Below are positions 45,574-53,336 of a DNA stretch of 64,000 nucleotides, one piece after another; the first letter of the stretch is position 1; every line of letters starts with the position of its first letter. The position numbers were made by a program, and so were the translations under genes. Source of the DNA: Corynebacterium efficiens YS-314 (GTDB lineage Bacteria > Actinomycetota > Actinomycetes > Mycobacteriales > Mycobacteriaceae); contig NC_004369.1 in assembly GCF_000011305.1 (NCBI RefSeq), positions 248,001 to 312,000 on the forward strand. Direction: 5' to 3'. The notes beneath the pieces are model-generated. The model searched no databases. It saw only the letters and a program-made list of their open reading frames with translations, and was not told the origin of the DNA.

Positions 45574-47343
45574 ATGGGATCAACGATCACACCGTTGCCG
45601 CGACCACTTTTTCGTTTGGATGCGGAACAGGTTAGGCGCTTCGGTGCCATTGTCGACCGAGCCGGGGCATGCGACCTATTGGCGCAATGGCGTGCCGAAG
45701 ACGGCAATGACCCCCGCAGGGGTGGGCGGCCTGCGATCGTGTCTGATCGCGCAATACTCATCACTTTTCTCATCGTGGCCACCTCCGGCCACCCGCTGCA
45801 TCTGACACAATGCACTAGCTTGCTCACTGATCCTGACACCACCGATAAAGCGCTGGAGCTGCTGGGCCTTCCCGCCCGTAATGAGGCGCGCGCTCTCGGT
45901 GACGCCTACGAGAATACCTATCGGCGCTGGTATGACAGGTTATGGCGTGCACTCAAACGAGTGCTCCGTTGCATTGACCCCTTCAGTGATATTCCGCATT
46001 GGCGCAGGCTCAGCAAGAAGGAATATGACGCGATCATGGCTAAACATGACGAGGATCGCGAGAAACTGTGCTGGGCCAGAGCGACAGAATTCTTCAACAG
46101 GCTCATTGCTGCGTCGATAGAGGAATTGCCACAGCACTACCGCGACAACTGGCTCGGTGACCTCGCTGTGGACGGTACGTTCATTGCCGGCTCCCAGCGC
46201 GGAACGCGCAAAAACTTGCGTCCAAATGATCTTGTCTCCAGCGACCCCGAAGGAGGGTGGTACGTGCGTGAAGACGATCATAAGGGCACTCAGAAAGCAC
46301 TGGCAAAAACCAAGAGCGAGGTGCGATGGGGTTACGAAGCCACCATTGTCGCTGGCGTGATGACCGATCAAGGCCCTCACCAACAACCGCATCTGATTCA
46401 CGCCATGTCCATGGACAGGCCCGGCCACCAGCCAGCTGTCCGCGCCCTTGAGGCCATTCGGCATCTCATAGGTAACGACAACGTGCCCAAAGGCACCATC
46501 GTCGGCGACAGAGTTTATTTTCCCCATGCGTTGACGGAAAACTACCACAAGCCACTGCGTCGCGCGGGATACACGCTGGTGGGTGACTATCCGAAGAATA
46601 AGCTGGGTAAGACCCATGAGTTTGAGTCGATGAAATTAGTGGAGGGCGGGTGGTACTGCCCGGCCATTACGGATTCCCTCGTCCATGCCACTGAAGATAA
46701 GCAGGCTGGCCGAATTGACCAGGAGACTTATGACGACCGTATCGAGGAACGGCGCTTGTACGCGATGCGCCGTAAAGGTGCCGACGACACAGGTACGTCC
46801 ATGGCATTCATGTGTCCCGCACGGGGATCAGGCAAGACGGTGCACTGTCCGAACGCTCAAAAGCCAGAGCGTGAGGATGCTCAGAACAAGAGGCTATTCC
46901 GTGTTATCCCGGCCCAGCTGCCAAAGGATCGTCGTAAGTGCTGTAACAATCCGACCTCGGTGAGCATCCCTCACAGTGAGGGGATGAAGTACCGTCAGAC
47001 CGGACCGGCATATCGAACTGCGAAGTGGCGGGAGATATTCGGCATCTCCCGCAACGTCAGCGAGACGCGTAACGACCTCCTTAAGAACGGCCGAGGCATG
47101 GGTTCCTCCATTGGTGATCACACTCGTCGTCTAGTGCGCGGCTTCACCGCCGCATGGATGTTCACCGCACTAGGAGTCATCAGCATGAATCTCTCCTTGA
47201 TCGCGCGGTTTCTTCACCGGGTCGCTGCCAACCTCACGGTGCCGCCGCCGGTGACGACACCTCCATTTCCATCTGATGAATCGTCGTCGGTGGGCCAACC
47301 TCATGGACCTCCGCACAATATGCCTGGCGAGATCGCAGCCTAA
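45574..47343 (+). CDS. Large DDE-type transposase-like protein
   Basis: A 589-residue protein that looks like a DDE transposase of an uncommon group. Candidate catalytic residues: Asp in LGDLAVDGTFIAGSQRG, Asp in GTIVGDRVYFPHAL and an acidic residue in the C-terminal helix region around SETRNDLLKNGRGMG. Cysteines in MCPARGSGKTVHCPNAQ and RRKCCNNP may bind zinc. Start at ATG 45,574 with AAAGGAGGTG seven bases upstream; GTG 45,565 is too close to that site. It follows recombinase 2 by about 50 bases. The IS family was not recognised. Confidence 0.65.
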   Translation: MGSTITPLPRPLFRLDAEQVRRFGAIVDRAGACDLLAQWRAEDGNDPRRGGRPAIVSDRAILITFLIVATSGHPLHLTQCTSLLTDPDTTDKALELLGLPARNEARALGDAYENTYRRWYDRLWRALKRVLRCIDPFSDIPHWRRLSKKEYDAIMAKHDEDREKLCWARATEFFNRLIAASIEELPQHYRDNWLGDLAVDGTFIAGSQRGTRKNLRPNDLVSSDPEGGWYVREDDHKGTQKALAKTKSEVRWGYEATIVAGVMTDQGPHQQPHLIHAMSMDRPGHQPAVRALEAIRHLIGNDNVPKGTIVGDRVYFPHALTENYHKPLRRAGYTLVGDYPKNKLGKTHEFESMKLVEGGWYCPAITDSLVHATEDKQAGRIDQETYDDRIEERRLYAMRRKGADDTGTSMAFMCPARGSGKTVHCPNAQKPEREDAQNKRLFRVIPAQLPKDRRKCCNNPTSVSIPHSEGMKYRQTGPAYRTAKWREIFGISRNVSETRNDLLKNGRGMGSSIGDHTRRLVRGFTAAWMFTALGVISMNLSLIARFLHRVAANLTVPPPVTTPPFPSDESSSVGQPHGPPHNMPGEIAA

Positions 47344-47481
47344 ACGCGAAGAATTGCATACTTTAATTTGAACACCGGCGATCCTGTGGACCGCTGGTGA
47401 TCTGCCATGCCAGTAAGTGGAGCGCGGCACCGTGAGGGGGCCGCGAAGTTCTCTGGAGGAGCTGTCAAGCCCCAAGAAAAG

Positions 47482-47525
47482 AGGAAAAACGAACGATCCC
47501 CGCTGAAAATCAGCGGGGATCGTTC
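47482..47525 (-). terminator. Terminator of the tRNA-Pro gene
   Basis: A 16-bp perfect stem, GAACGATCCCCGCTGA with TCAGCGGGGATCGTTC, and AAA loop (47,491-47,525), followed on the minus strand by GTTTTTCCTC. It lies about 57 bases after the tRNA 3' end. On the plus strand only TTGTCT follows, so leftward termination is its main function. Confidence 0.85.
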
Positions 47526-47581
47526 TTGTCTAGCAGTTTCCCAAACGATTCTGGCGTGTAACCCAAAACCGTCCTGTTTAT

Positions 47582-47658
47582 TGGTCGGGATAACAGGATT
47601 TGAACCTGCGACCTCCTCGTCCCGAACGAGGCGCGCTACCAAGCTGCGCCATATCCCG
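47582..47658 (-). tRNA. tRNA-Pro(CGG)
   Basis: The minus strand gives a 77-base cloverleaf: acceptor CGGGATA/TATCCCG, D stem GCGC/GCGC, anticodon stem CCTCG/CGAGG with loop TTCGGGA (anticodon CGG, Pro), T stem GCAGG/CCTGT, and an encoded CCA. Its 3' end points towards the mobile block, the usual side for tRNA-associated islands. No duplicated tRNA 3' fragment was found at the left edge of the block. Confidence 0.95.
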
Positions 47659-47754
47659 TGGTACCTGCCCCACTTTAGTCCTCTGAGTTGTATAGGCCAA
47701 AACGCCAGCTCAGAGATCTGATTGTGGGGTGGCTTGACAGAGAACTGACAGGAT

Positions 47755-48675
47755 CTATGCTTCCCGCTCGGTGATCTTCAGCAGGGTTGCGCTGGGGCGG
47801 CAGAAGATGCGTACCGGGGCGAATTTGGAGGTGCCCAGCCCGTTGGAGACATGCAGCCCCATGGAGCCGAACCGGTGCAGGCCCGAGGCACGTTTGCGGT
47901 CGATGTCGGAATTGGTCACGATGGCGCGACCACCGGGGAGGCAGATCTGACCACCATGGGTGTGGCCGGCGAAGGCGATCTGATACCCATCAGCCTCGAA
48001 CTTCTCCAGAACACGTGGTTCAGGGGAGTGCAGCAGGGCGATGGCAAGGTCGGAATCAACGTTGGGGGCACCGGCGATCTCGGAGTAGTCATCGAGGTGG
48101 TGGTGTGGGTCGTCGACACCCGCTGCGGCGAGCCGGACCCGACCGACCTGGAATTCCACCCGCTTCTGGTTGGCGTCCCGCCAGCCACGTTCGATGAAGG
48201 CAGCCCGCATGCCCTGCCACGGGAGGTCGACATAGCTCGGTGGGCGTTTCATGCGCAGCAGGTACCGGAAGGGGTTGACCAGTCGCGGTGCCCAGTAGTC
48301 ATTGGTGCCGAAGACGAACATTCCGGGGCGGTTGAGCAGCGGCTCCAGGGCCTGGAGGACATCGGGCACGGCCCGTTCATCACTGAGGTTGTCGCCGGTG
48401 TTGATCACCAGGTCGGGTTCCAGGGAATCCAGGGCGGACACCCACGCCTTCTTGGTGTCCTGGCCGGGAATCATGTGCAGATCGGAGACGTGGAGAATGC
48501 GGAACTCCTTCTGACCGCGGAGCGTCCCGGGCTCGAGAAGGGGCAGTGTGTGGGTCTTGAGCTGAAATTTTGTCAGCTCGGAATAACCCCAGGCAGCGGT
48601 GCCCAGCCCGAGTGCGATGCCGGCCCCGAGAATGCCGCCGGCGGTCTTAGCGAAGGTTTTAACATTTGTTGGCAC
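47755..48675 (-). CDS. YkuE-like metallophosphoesterase
   Basis: A 306-residue membrane-anchored calcineurin-like phosphoesterase. An N-terminal hydrophobic segment (about residues 12-32) is followed by the metal-binding motifs LHVSDLHMIPGQ, INTGDNLSD, FGTNDYWAP and AFAGHTHGGQICLPGG. The GTG start at 48,675 is chosen (GTAGGG eight bases upstream); the open frame upstream would overlap the divergent gene. Substrate unknown. Its Sec/anchor segment suggests that it acts at the cell surface. Confidence 0.88.
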   Translation of the reverse strand: MPTNVKTFAKTAGGILGAGIALGLGTAAWGYSELTKFQLKTHTLPLLEPGTLRGQKEFRILHVSDLHMIPGQDTKKAWVSALDSLEPDLVINTGDNLSDERAVPDVLQALEPLLNRPGMFVFGTNDYWAPRLVNPFRYLLRMKRPPSYVDLPWQGMRAAFIERGWRDANQKRVEFQVGRVRLAAAGVDDPHHHLDDYSEIAGAPNVDSDLAIALLHSPEPRVLEKFEADGYQIAFAGHTHGGQICLPGGRAIVTNSDIDRKRASGLHRFGSMGLHVSNGLGTSKFAPVRIFCRPSATLLKITEREA

Positions 48676-48711
48676 GTTATTCACCCTACCCGGGGAGTAC
48701 ATTGGGGAAAC

Positions 48712-49176
48712 ATGAGTGATCTGAAGAAGAAAATCCGTGAAGACCTGACCACCTCCATGAAAGCCCGGGATAAAGACACGACCGGCACCCTGCGTATGCT
48801 GCTCTCCGCACTGACGCAGGAGGAAACCACCGGGGCCAAGCATGAACTGACCGATGAGGATGTTTTAAGGATCATCGCGCGCGAGATCAAGAAGCGTCGC
48901 GAATCAGCCGAGATCTACACCCAGAACGGCCGTGAGGAACTGGCCAGCGCCGAGCTGAAGGAGGCCTCCATCCTGGAGGCCTACCAGCCGGCGCAGCTGA
49001 GCGACGACGAGCTCGAAGCGCTTATCGACGACAGCATCGCCGAGATCTCCCAGGCCACGGGGGAGGAAGTCACCATGAAACATATGGGGCAGGTCATGAA
49101 GGCTGCCACCGGAAAGGCCGCCGGCCAGGTGGACGGCAAACGACTCTCCACCGCTGTGAAGAGTCGCCTGTCCTAG
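48712..49176 (+). CDS. GatB/YqeY domain protein
   Basis: A 154-residue YqeY-type protein (the tail domain of GatB as a free protein). The opening DLKKKIREDLTTSMKARDKD, then TLRMLLSALTQEE and MGQVMKAATGKAAGQVDGK are characteristic. GGGGAAAC precedes the ATG. The same frame is open far upstream only because it is antisense to the phosphoesterase. Cellular role not established; it may bind tRNA-related complexes. Confidence 0.9.
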   Translation: MSDLKKKIREDLTTSMKARDKDTTGTLRMLLSALTQEETTGAKHELTDEDVLRIIAREIKKRRESAEIYTQNGREELASAELKEASILEAYQPAQLSDDELEALIDDSIAEISQATGEEVTMKHMGQVMKAATGKAAGQVDGKRLSTAVKSRLS

Positions 49177-49190
49177 GAGGGATCAGCTGT

Positions 49191-50627
49191 TTAGTCGGTG
49201 ACGGTGAAGAATCCGTGCTGGCCCTTCTCCGCGTCGGTCATCTGGTGGTTGACGAACGCGTAGTTGCCGGGCGCGTTGAAGGTCAGTTCGATGAACGCGC
49301 CCTGGGCGACGGACACGTTCACGGCCTGTGAACCGGTGCCACGCGTCCCCGCGTCGCGGATGAGGTAGCGACCCTCGGAGAAGACGGTGTCGAAGACCTC
49401 CCCGACGACGTGGAAACTCAGCGACTGGTCCGGGCCCACATTCATCAGCCACACCCGCACGGTGTCGCCGACCTTGTGCTCAATGGGGGCCAGGTCGTAC
49501 TGGTTGGGATAGAAGTTGAACGCCGTCAGGTCGTAGTCGCGGTCGTTGACGCGCTGGGCGTCGGCGCCGATTTCGGTTTCGCCGAGGAACATCTCGCTGG
49601 CGACCAGCAGGTACTCCTCATCGACTTCACTGAGGGACTCCGCGGAGTCGGCCGGCGGGTCGATGATGACCGCGCCGAACATACCGTTGGCGATGTGCAG
49701 GCTCATGGGGGCGGTCGCGCAGTGGTACATCCAGATGCCGTAGCGGTTGGCGACGAACTCGTAGGTCAGGGATTCCCCGACGGGGGTCTGCGCCATGTTG
49801 GTGTCCGGGTTGACCTCGCCGGCGTGGAAATCGATGGAGTGATCCATCGTGCCCTTGTTGTGCAGGGTGATGCGGAAGGTGTCGCCGAGTCTGCCGCGCA
49901 GGGTCGGTCCGGGCGCCTGCCCGTCGAAAAGCCAGACCACCTGCTCATGACCCGGTGCGACCTGGCGGACCTCCTCGGTGATATCCCAGCTGTATTCGTG
50001 GACGGTACCGGTCGGGGCCGGGGCCAGGACCGGGTTGACCGGGGTGAAGCCCTCGTGGTCGACGCTGCGGGCGCCGACTCCGGGTACGTCGACGGCGGCC
50101 GGGTTGGTTCCGCCCGCCGGGGCGGCTCCGGTGGTGCCGGTGACCGTCACGTCAAAGGTCATTCCCATCGCCTTGTGACCGGCGACGGTGCACCAGCCGG
50201 CGGTCGACTCGTTGAAGATACCGAAGTCCCGGGTGACGGTTTCACCCGGGGGGATCAGGCCGGTGTTGATGCCGTTGAGTGCAAGGTCGTGGTTCTGTGA
50301 GTCGTTGTTGGTGATCTCCAACACCAACGTCGACCCGGCCGGGATCTCGACCGTGTTCGGCGTGAAAAGCATGCCCTCGATGTCCACCTGGTGTGTGACC
50401 GTGTCACCGTCGGTGACGGTCTGTCCGCTGCTTGTCGACGCCTGTGTCGTCGTCTGACCTGTGGAACCGAAGCCACTGCTGGCGAGGATCGCGAGCATGA
50501 CCACGGTGGCGATCGCCAGGCCAACGAGCACCCACGAGGCCCATTCGACGCCGTTGTCGCCGCCGAGGGGTTTCTTCGGCGCGGGATTCGAGCCGGCGCC
50601 GCCGGCGGGTCCGATCGGGATGCTCAT
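49191..50627 (-). CDS. nirK: Copper nitrite reductase NirK with N-terminal cupredoxin
   Basis: A 478-residue membrane-anchored protein that reduces nitrite to nitric oxide outside the cytoplasm. The N-terminal helix is at about 30-52. A cupredoxin domain (about 80-165) has type-1 copper ligands in QNHDLALNG and WCTVAGHKAMGM. The NirK domain (about 205-478) has MDHSIDFHAGE, MYHCATAPMSLHIANGMFG and SFHVVGEVFD, supplying the type-1 and type-2 copper ligands. The extra cupredoxin could pass electrons in. Its ATG follows the membrane protein's stop by four bases, so the operon is 52,986 to 49,191. High GC. Confidence 0.9.
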   Translation of the reverse strand: MSIPIGPAGGAGSNPAPKKPLGGDNGVEWASWVLVGLAIATVVMLAILASSGFGSTGQTTTQASTSSGQTVTDGDTVTHQVDIEGMLFTPNTVEIPAGSTLVLEITNNDSQNHDLALNGINTGLIPPGETVTRDFGIFNESTAGWCTVAGHKAMGMTFDVTVTGTTGAAPAGGTNPAAVDVPGVGARSVDHEGFTPVNPVLAPAPTGTVHEYSWDITEEVRQVAPGHEQVVWLFDGQAPGPTLRGRLGDTFRITLHNKGTMDHSIDFHAGEVNPDTNMAQTPVGESLTYEFVANRYGIWMYHCATAPMSLHIANGMFGAVIIDPPADSAESLSEVDEEYLLVASEMFLGETEIGADAQRVNDRDYDLTAFNFYPNQYDLAPIEHKVGDTVRVWLMNVGPDQSLSFHVVGEVFDTVFSEGRYLIRDAGTRGTGSQAVNVSVAQGAFIELTFNAPGNYAFVNHQMTDAEKGQHGFFTVTD

Positions 50628-50631
50628 GGTT

Positions 50632-51849
50632 CTAGTTCTCCATTCGGTACTGGGTGATGATTGCCCGCGTGATGGTGATGACGTGCCCGATGAGGCCGAG
50701 GCCGATGAGGATGAGACCGGCTGAACGGGCGGGTCCGGTCACGTCGAGCAGGGTGAGAAGTGCGCCCAGGTTGATCAGCGTCAGGCGGGCACCGCCGGCT
50801 CGGTCCGCGGTTGCGCGCGCCACGCGCACCTTCCCGGGGCCGCCGCCGACCAGGGTCGGCAGCAGGTGGTGGAGCACGCCGGTGACCAGTTGCAGCAGGC
50901 CACTGCCGAGCAGCGCCGGGAGCAGCAGCAGGGTGCCGGCGCGCGGATCCCCTCCGACGATGAGGATCACCGCGTCGGCGGTGGCCACGGCGAGCATCCA
51001 CAGCAGGCCCGCGACCACGGAGACCGTGGCGGTCGTCCACGTCGCACCGGTGGAAAACAACGTGCCGATCACCGGCTGCACCACCAGCAGGGCAGCCAGC
51101 ACCATCACCAGCTGCGCCAACCCGGCCCACGCGGGCTCCCCGAGCGCATGCAGCAGCAGCGCCGCGCCCAGTGCGCCACCGTGGACCTGCAGTGCGCGGG
51201 TGCAGCGACGCCGGGCGATATCCGGGATCCGGGAGCCGGCCAGGGTGGGGAGCAGCGTGACGACGGTGCCGATGACCGTCAGCCAGGCAAACCCCCACAC
51301 CGTGGCCCGTGAATGCGCGGCGATGAGGTCGGAGTAGTTTCCGACCCGGGTGGCCAGGATGGCCAGGAGGATCGCGACGATGAGAAAACCCGCCGCCGTC
51401 AGGTAGAACGGGACGGTGACGGCGAACTGGCCGGCCAGGGAGCCGCGCAGGCGCTTGACGACGACCGCGATCTGCCAGAGGAGCACGGCGATGACGGCGG
51501 TGGCGCTGACGTCGGCAAGCGGGCCCCAGTCGTAACCGGCGCGGTCGATGAGGAGGCCGAGCATGGCGAGGTTGACGATCGCCACCCGCAGACCCACGCC
51601 GCGGTAGCCGGCGGTGACGGTGCGGGTGAGGGCTTCGGCGAAATGCGTGGAGTAGGCGATAATCGCGGTGGTCAGCGCGCCGATGGTGAACGGGTGGATG
51701 ACATCCCACCAGGTCACGCCCCGCCCGAGGCGGTAACCGAGCGTCGCCGCGACACCGACGACGAGCCAGAACGCGATAACCGCGCCGGCGGTGGCATGCC
51801 ACCGACCCCGCGCACGCAGCGAGACATCCGAGACGCTGAGGGTGCTCAT
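50632..51849 (-). CDS. Polytopic membrane protein of the nirK operon
   Basis: A 405-residue protein with about 11 hydrophobic segments and few charged loops. Start at ATG 51,849 (MSTLSVSDVSLRARGRW), overlapping by four bases (ATGA) the repaired end of the upstream gene. His residues sit within helices (IHPFTIGALTTAIIAYSTHF; LLQLVTGVLHHLLPTLVG), as in heme- or copper-binding membrane proteins such as NnrS or cytochrome-oxidase subunit I relatives. Function in nitrite/NO metabolism is inferred from the operon. Confidence 0.65.
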   Translation of the reverse strand: MSTLSVSDVSLRARGRWHATAGAVIAFWLVVGVAATLGYRLGRGVTWWDVIHPFTIGALTTAIIAYSTHFAEALTRTVTAGYRGVGLRVAIVNLAMLGLLIDRAGYDWGPLADVSATAVIAVLLWQIAVVVKRLRGSLAGQFAVTVPFYLTAAGFLIVAILLAILATRVGNYSDLIAAHSRATVWGFAWLTVIGTVVTLLPTLAGSRIPDIARRRCTRALQVHGGALGAALLLHALGEPAWAGLAQLVMVLAALLVVQPVIGTLFSTGATWTTATVSVVAGLLWMLAVATADAVILIVGGDPRAGTLLLLPALLGSGLLQLVTGVLHHLLPTLVGGGPGKVRVARATADRAGGARLTLINLGALLTLLDVTGPARSAGLILIGLGLIGHVITITRAIITQYRMEN

Positions 51850-52986
51850 ACCCGTGCTCCCTCCATCCGGGTGGCCGCCCGACGACGCGCATGGCGCACC
51901 GTGAGGACAACGGACACGAGCAGGAAGACGATCACGGCGGTGACGTTGATCAGCCCCCCCGGCCTGCCAGAGCGTGGTGTGGCTGCGGGCGTCGGCAAGC
52001 AGGCGCAGGGCGAGACCGGCGTGCAGCAGCGCCACCGCGACGTACATGACCGGGTGGTAGGGCAGCGTGTAGCGGATGACGGAGGTCAGGATGATCGGCG
52101 CATGCGCGAGGATCATCGAGATGACGAACCCGAGGAAGACCGCGTGGACACCGGCGTCGAAGGCGAAGCCGGTCTCGGTGAAGCCAAACGCGACCCAGAT
52201 GACACCGCCGATGATGAGCCAGAGATAACCGAGCAGCATGCACACCGCCGAGAACTGCGGGAGACCCCGTGATTTGACCAGGTGGCGGGCGACGTCGACA
52301 CGCACGGTGGCCACGGCGACGAGCACCAGAGCCACGCCCATGACGGCGAAACCGAGCTGGGGGGAGAAGCTGAAGAGCAGCGAGGAGGCGGTCAGCGTCA
52401 GGACGAGCGCCGTGACGGTGGTTTCCGCCGCAACGCCGCCGAAGGAGATGCGGGCCAGCTCAAGCCGCTCACCGATGATGGTGGCCACCGTAAAGACCAC
52501 GGCGAACGGCATCGCATAGGCGAAGGGCGCACCGAGGGCCCAGACAAGCGCCGCGGCGACACCACCGATGACCCCGGCAGCCTGGGTCAGCACCGCGAAG
52601 GTGGCCTGACGCCGGTGGACCTTGAGGTAGGTCGCCCCCAGGACCAGGAAACTGAGGGCGAAGAACGCGCCGGGTACCAGCCGGGGAAAACCGGACAGCG
52701 TGGTGACCACCCCGAATGCATGCGCCAGCGGTCCGAGCCACGCCCACCTGGTGCGCACGGCGACGGCGCGTTCGATGCCGATCGCCCCGCCGACAAACCC
52801 GAAGACCATGAGTGGGCCATGGTCCTGGGCCAGGGAGGTCGCGGGGCTGTCCAGCAGGTAACCGAGCTTGACCGTGCCGGCGAGCAGGCCTGTGATCACG
52901 GAGATACCGGCGAAGATCAGGAAACCGAAGCGCAGCGCCAGTGGCGGGTTCCACGTCCGCGACGGGGAACGATGCTTTATTTGCAC
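51846..52986 (-). pseudogene. NnrS-like membrane protein, frameshifted in a C7 tract
   Basis: The GTG at 52,986 opens a frame encoding about 10-11 transmembrane helices (QDHGPLMVFGFVGGAIGIER and HAVFLGFVISMILAHAPIIL, His residues typical of NnrS-like proteins). At seven consecutive C (51,954-51,960) the frame slips into a neighbouring one and would run into the next gene. With six C it continues as LINVTAVIVFLLVSVVLTVR and stops at TGA 51,846-51,848, overlapping the next ATG by four bases. This is a sequencing error, phase-variable tract or real lesion. TACGAT seven bases before the GTG suggests leaderless expression. Confidence 0.7.
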
Positions 52987-53060
52987 GGGTTTTATCGTAC
53001 TATTAACTCATCCGTTCCCCAAGTATCGGGCCGGATTTCCCGTTCCCGCCCACAGACAGG
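52987..53060. promoter_or_regulatory. Divergent promoter region, nirK operon and DUF2249 gene
   Basis: TACGAT on the minus strand (52,994-52,999) is placed for leaderless transcription of the leftward operon. TACTAT on the plus strand (52,998-53,003) overlaps it and could serve the DUF2249 gene. I see no perfect FNR or NsrR box. Confidence 0.35.
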
Positions 53061-53330
53061 ATGTGTACGATGCAGCTTCCGATCTCCGCAACCGGCCAGG
53101 CCGGTCAGATCCCCACCCTCAACGCCTCCGAGATTCCGCATGCGGTGCGCCACGGCGCCATTCACGGCGCGCTCGGCACCCGCAACGTAGGCGAAGCCAT
53201 GATCCTCATCGCCCCGCACAATCCGCTGCCGCTCCTCAAGGAGGTTGAGGCCCGCGAAGAGACCTTCGAGCTTGAGTACCTCCGGGAGGGGCCGACCGAC
53301 TGGCACATCAAATTCACCCGCACCGCATAG
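53061..53330 (+). CDS. DUF2249 protein, divergent from the nirK operon
   Basis: An 89-residue soluble protein. Segments IPHAVRHGAIHGALGTRNVG, MILIAPHNPLPLL and WHIKFTR match DUF2249-type proteins, small domains found with nitric-oxide and denitrification genes. The ATG at 53,061 is listed; ATG 53,070 is equally possible. Proposed to take part in NO or nitrite handling because of the neighbours. Confidence 0.75.
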   Translation: MCTMQLPISATGQAGQIPTLNASEIPHAVRHGAIHGALGTRNVGEAMILIAPHNPLPLLKEVEAREETFELEYLREGPTDWHIKFTRTA

Positions 53331-53336
53331 TGGCTC

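Noticed and set aside
47851..48711. Long N-terminal extension of the YqeY-like protein
   Set aside because: Antisense to the metallophosphoesterase; the ATG at 48,712 gives the normal family length.
50632..52986. Single 784-codon membrane protein
   Set aside because: The join is due to the C7 tract: removing one C restores two normal overlapping genes.
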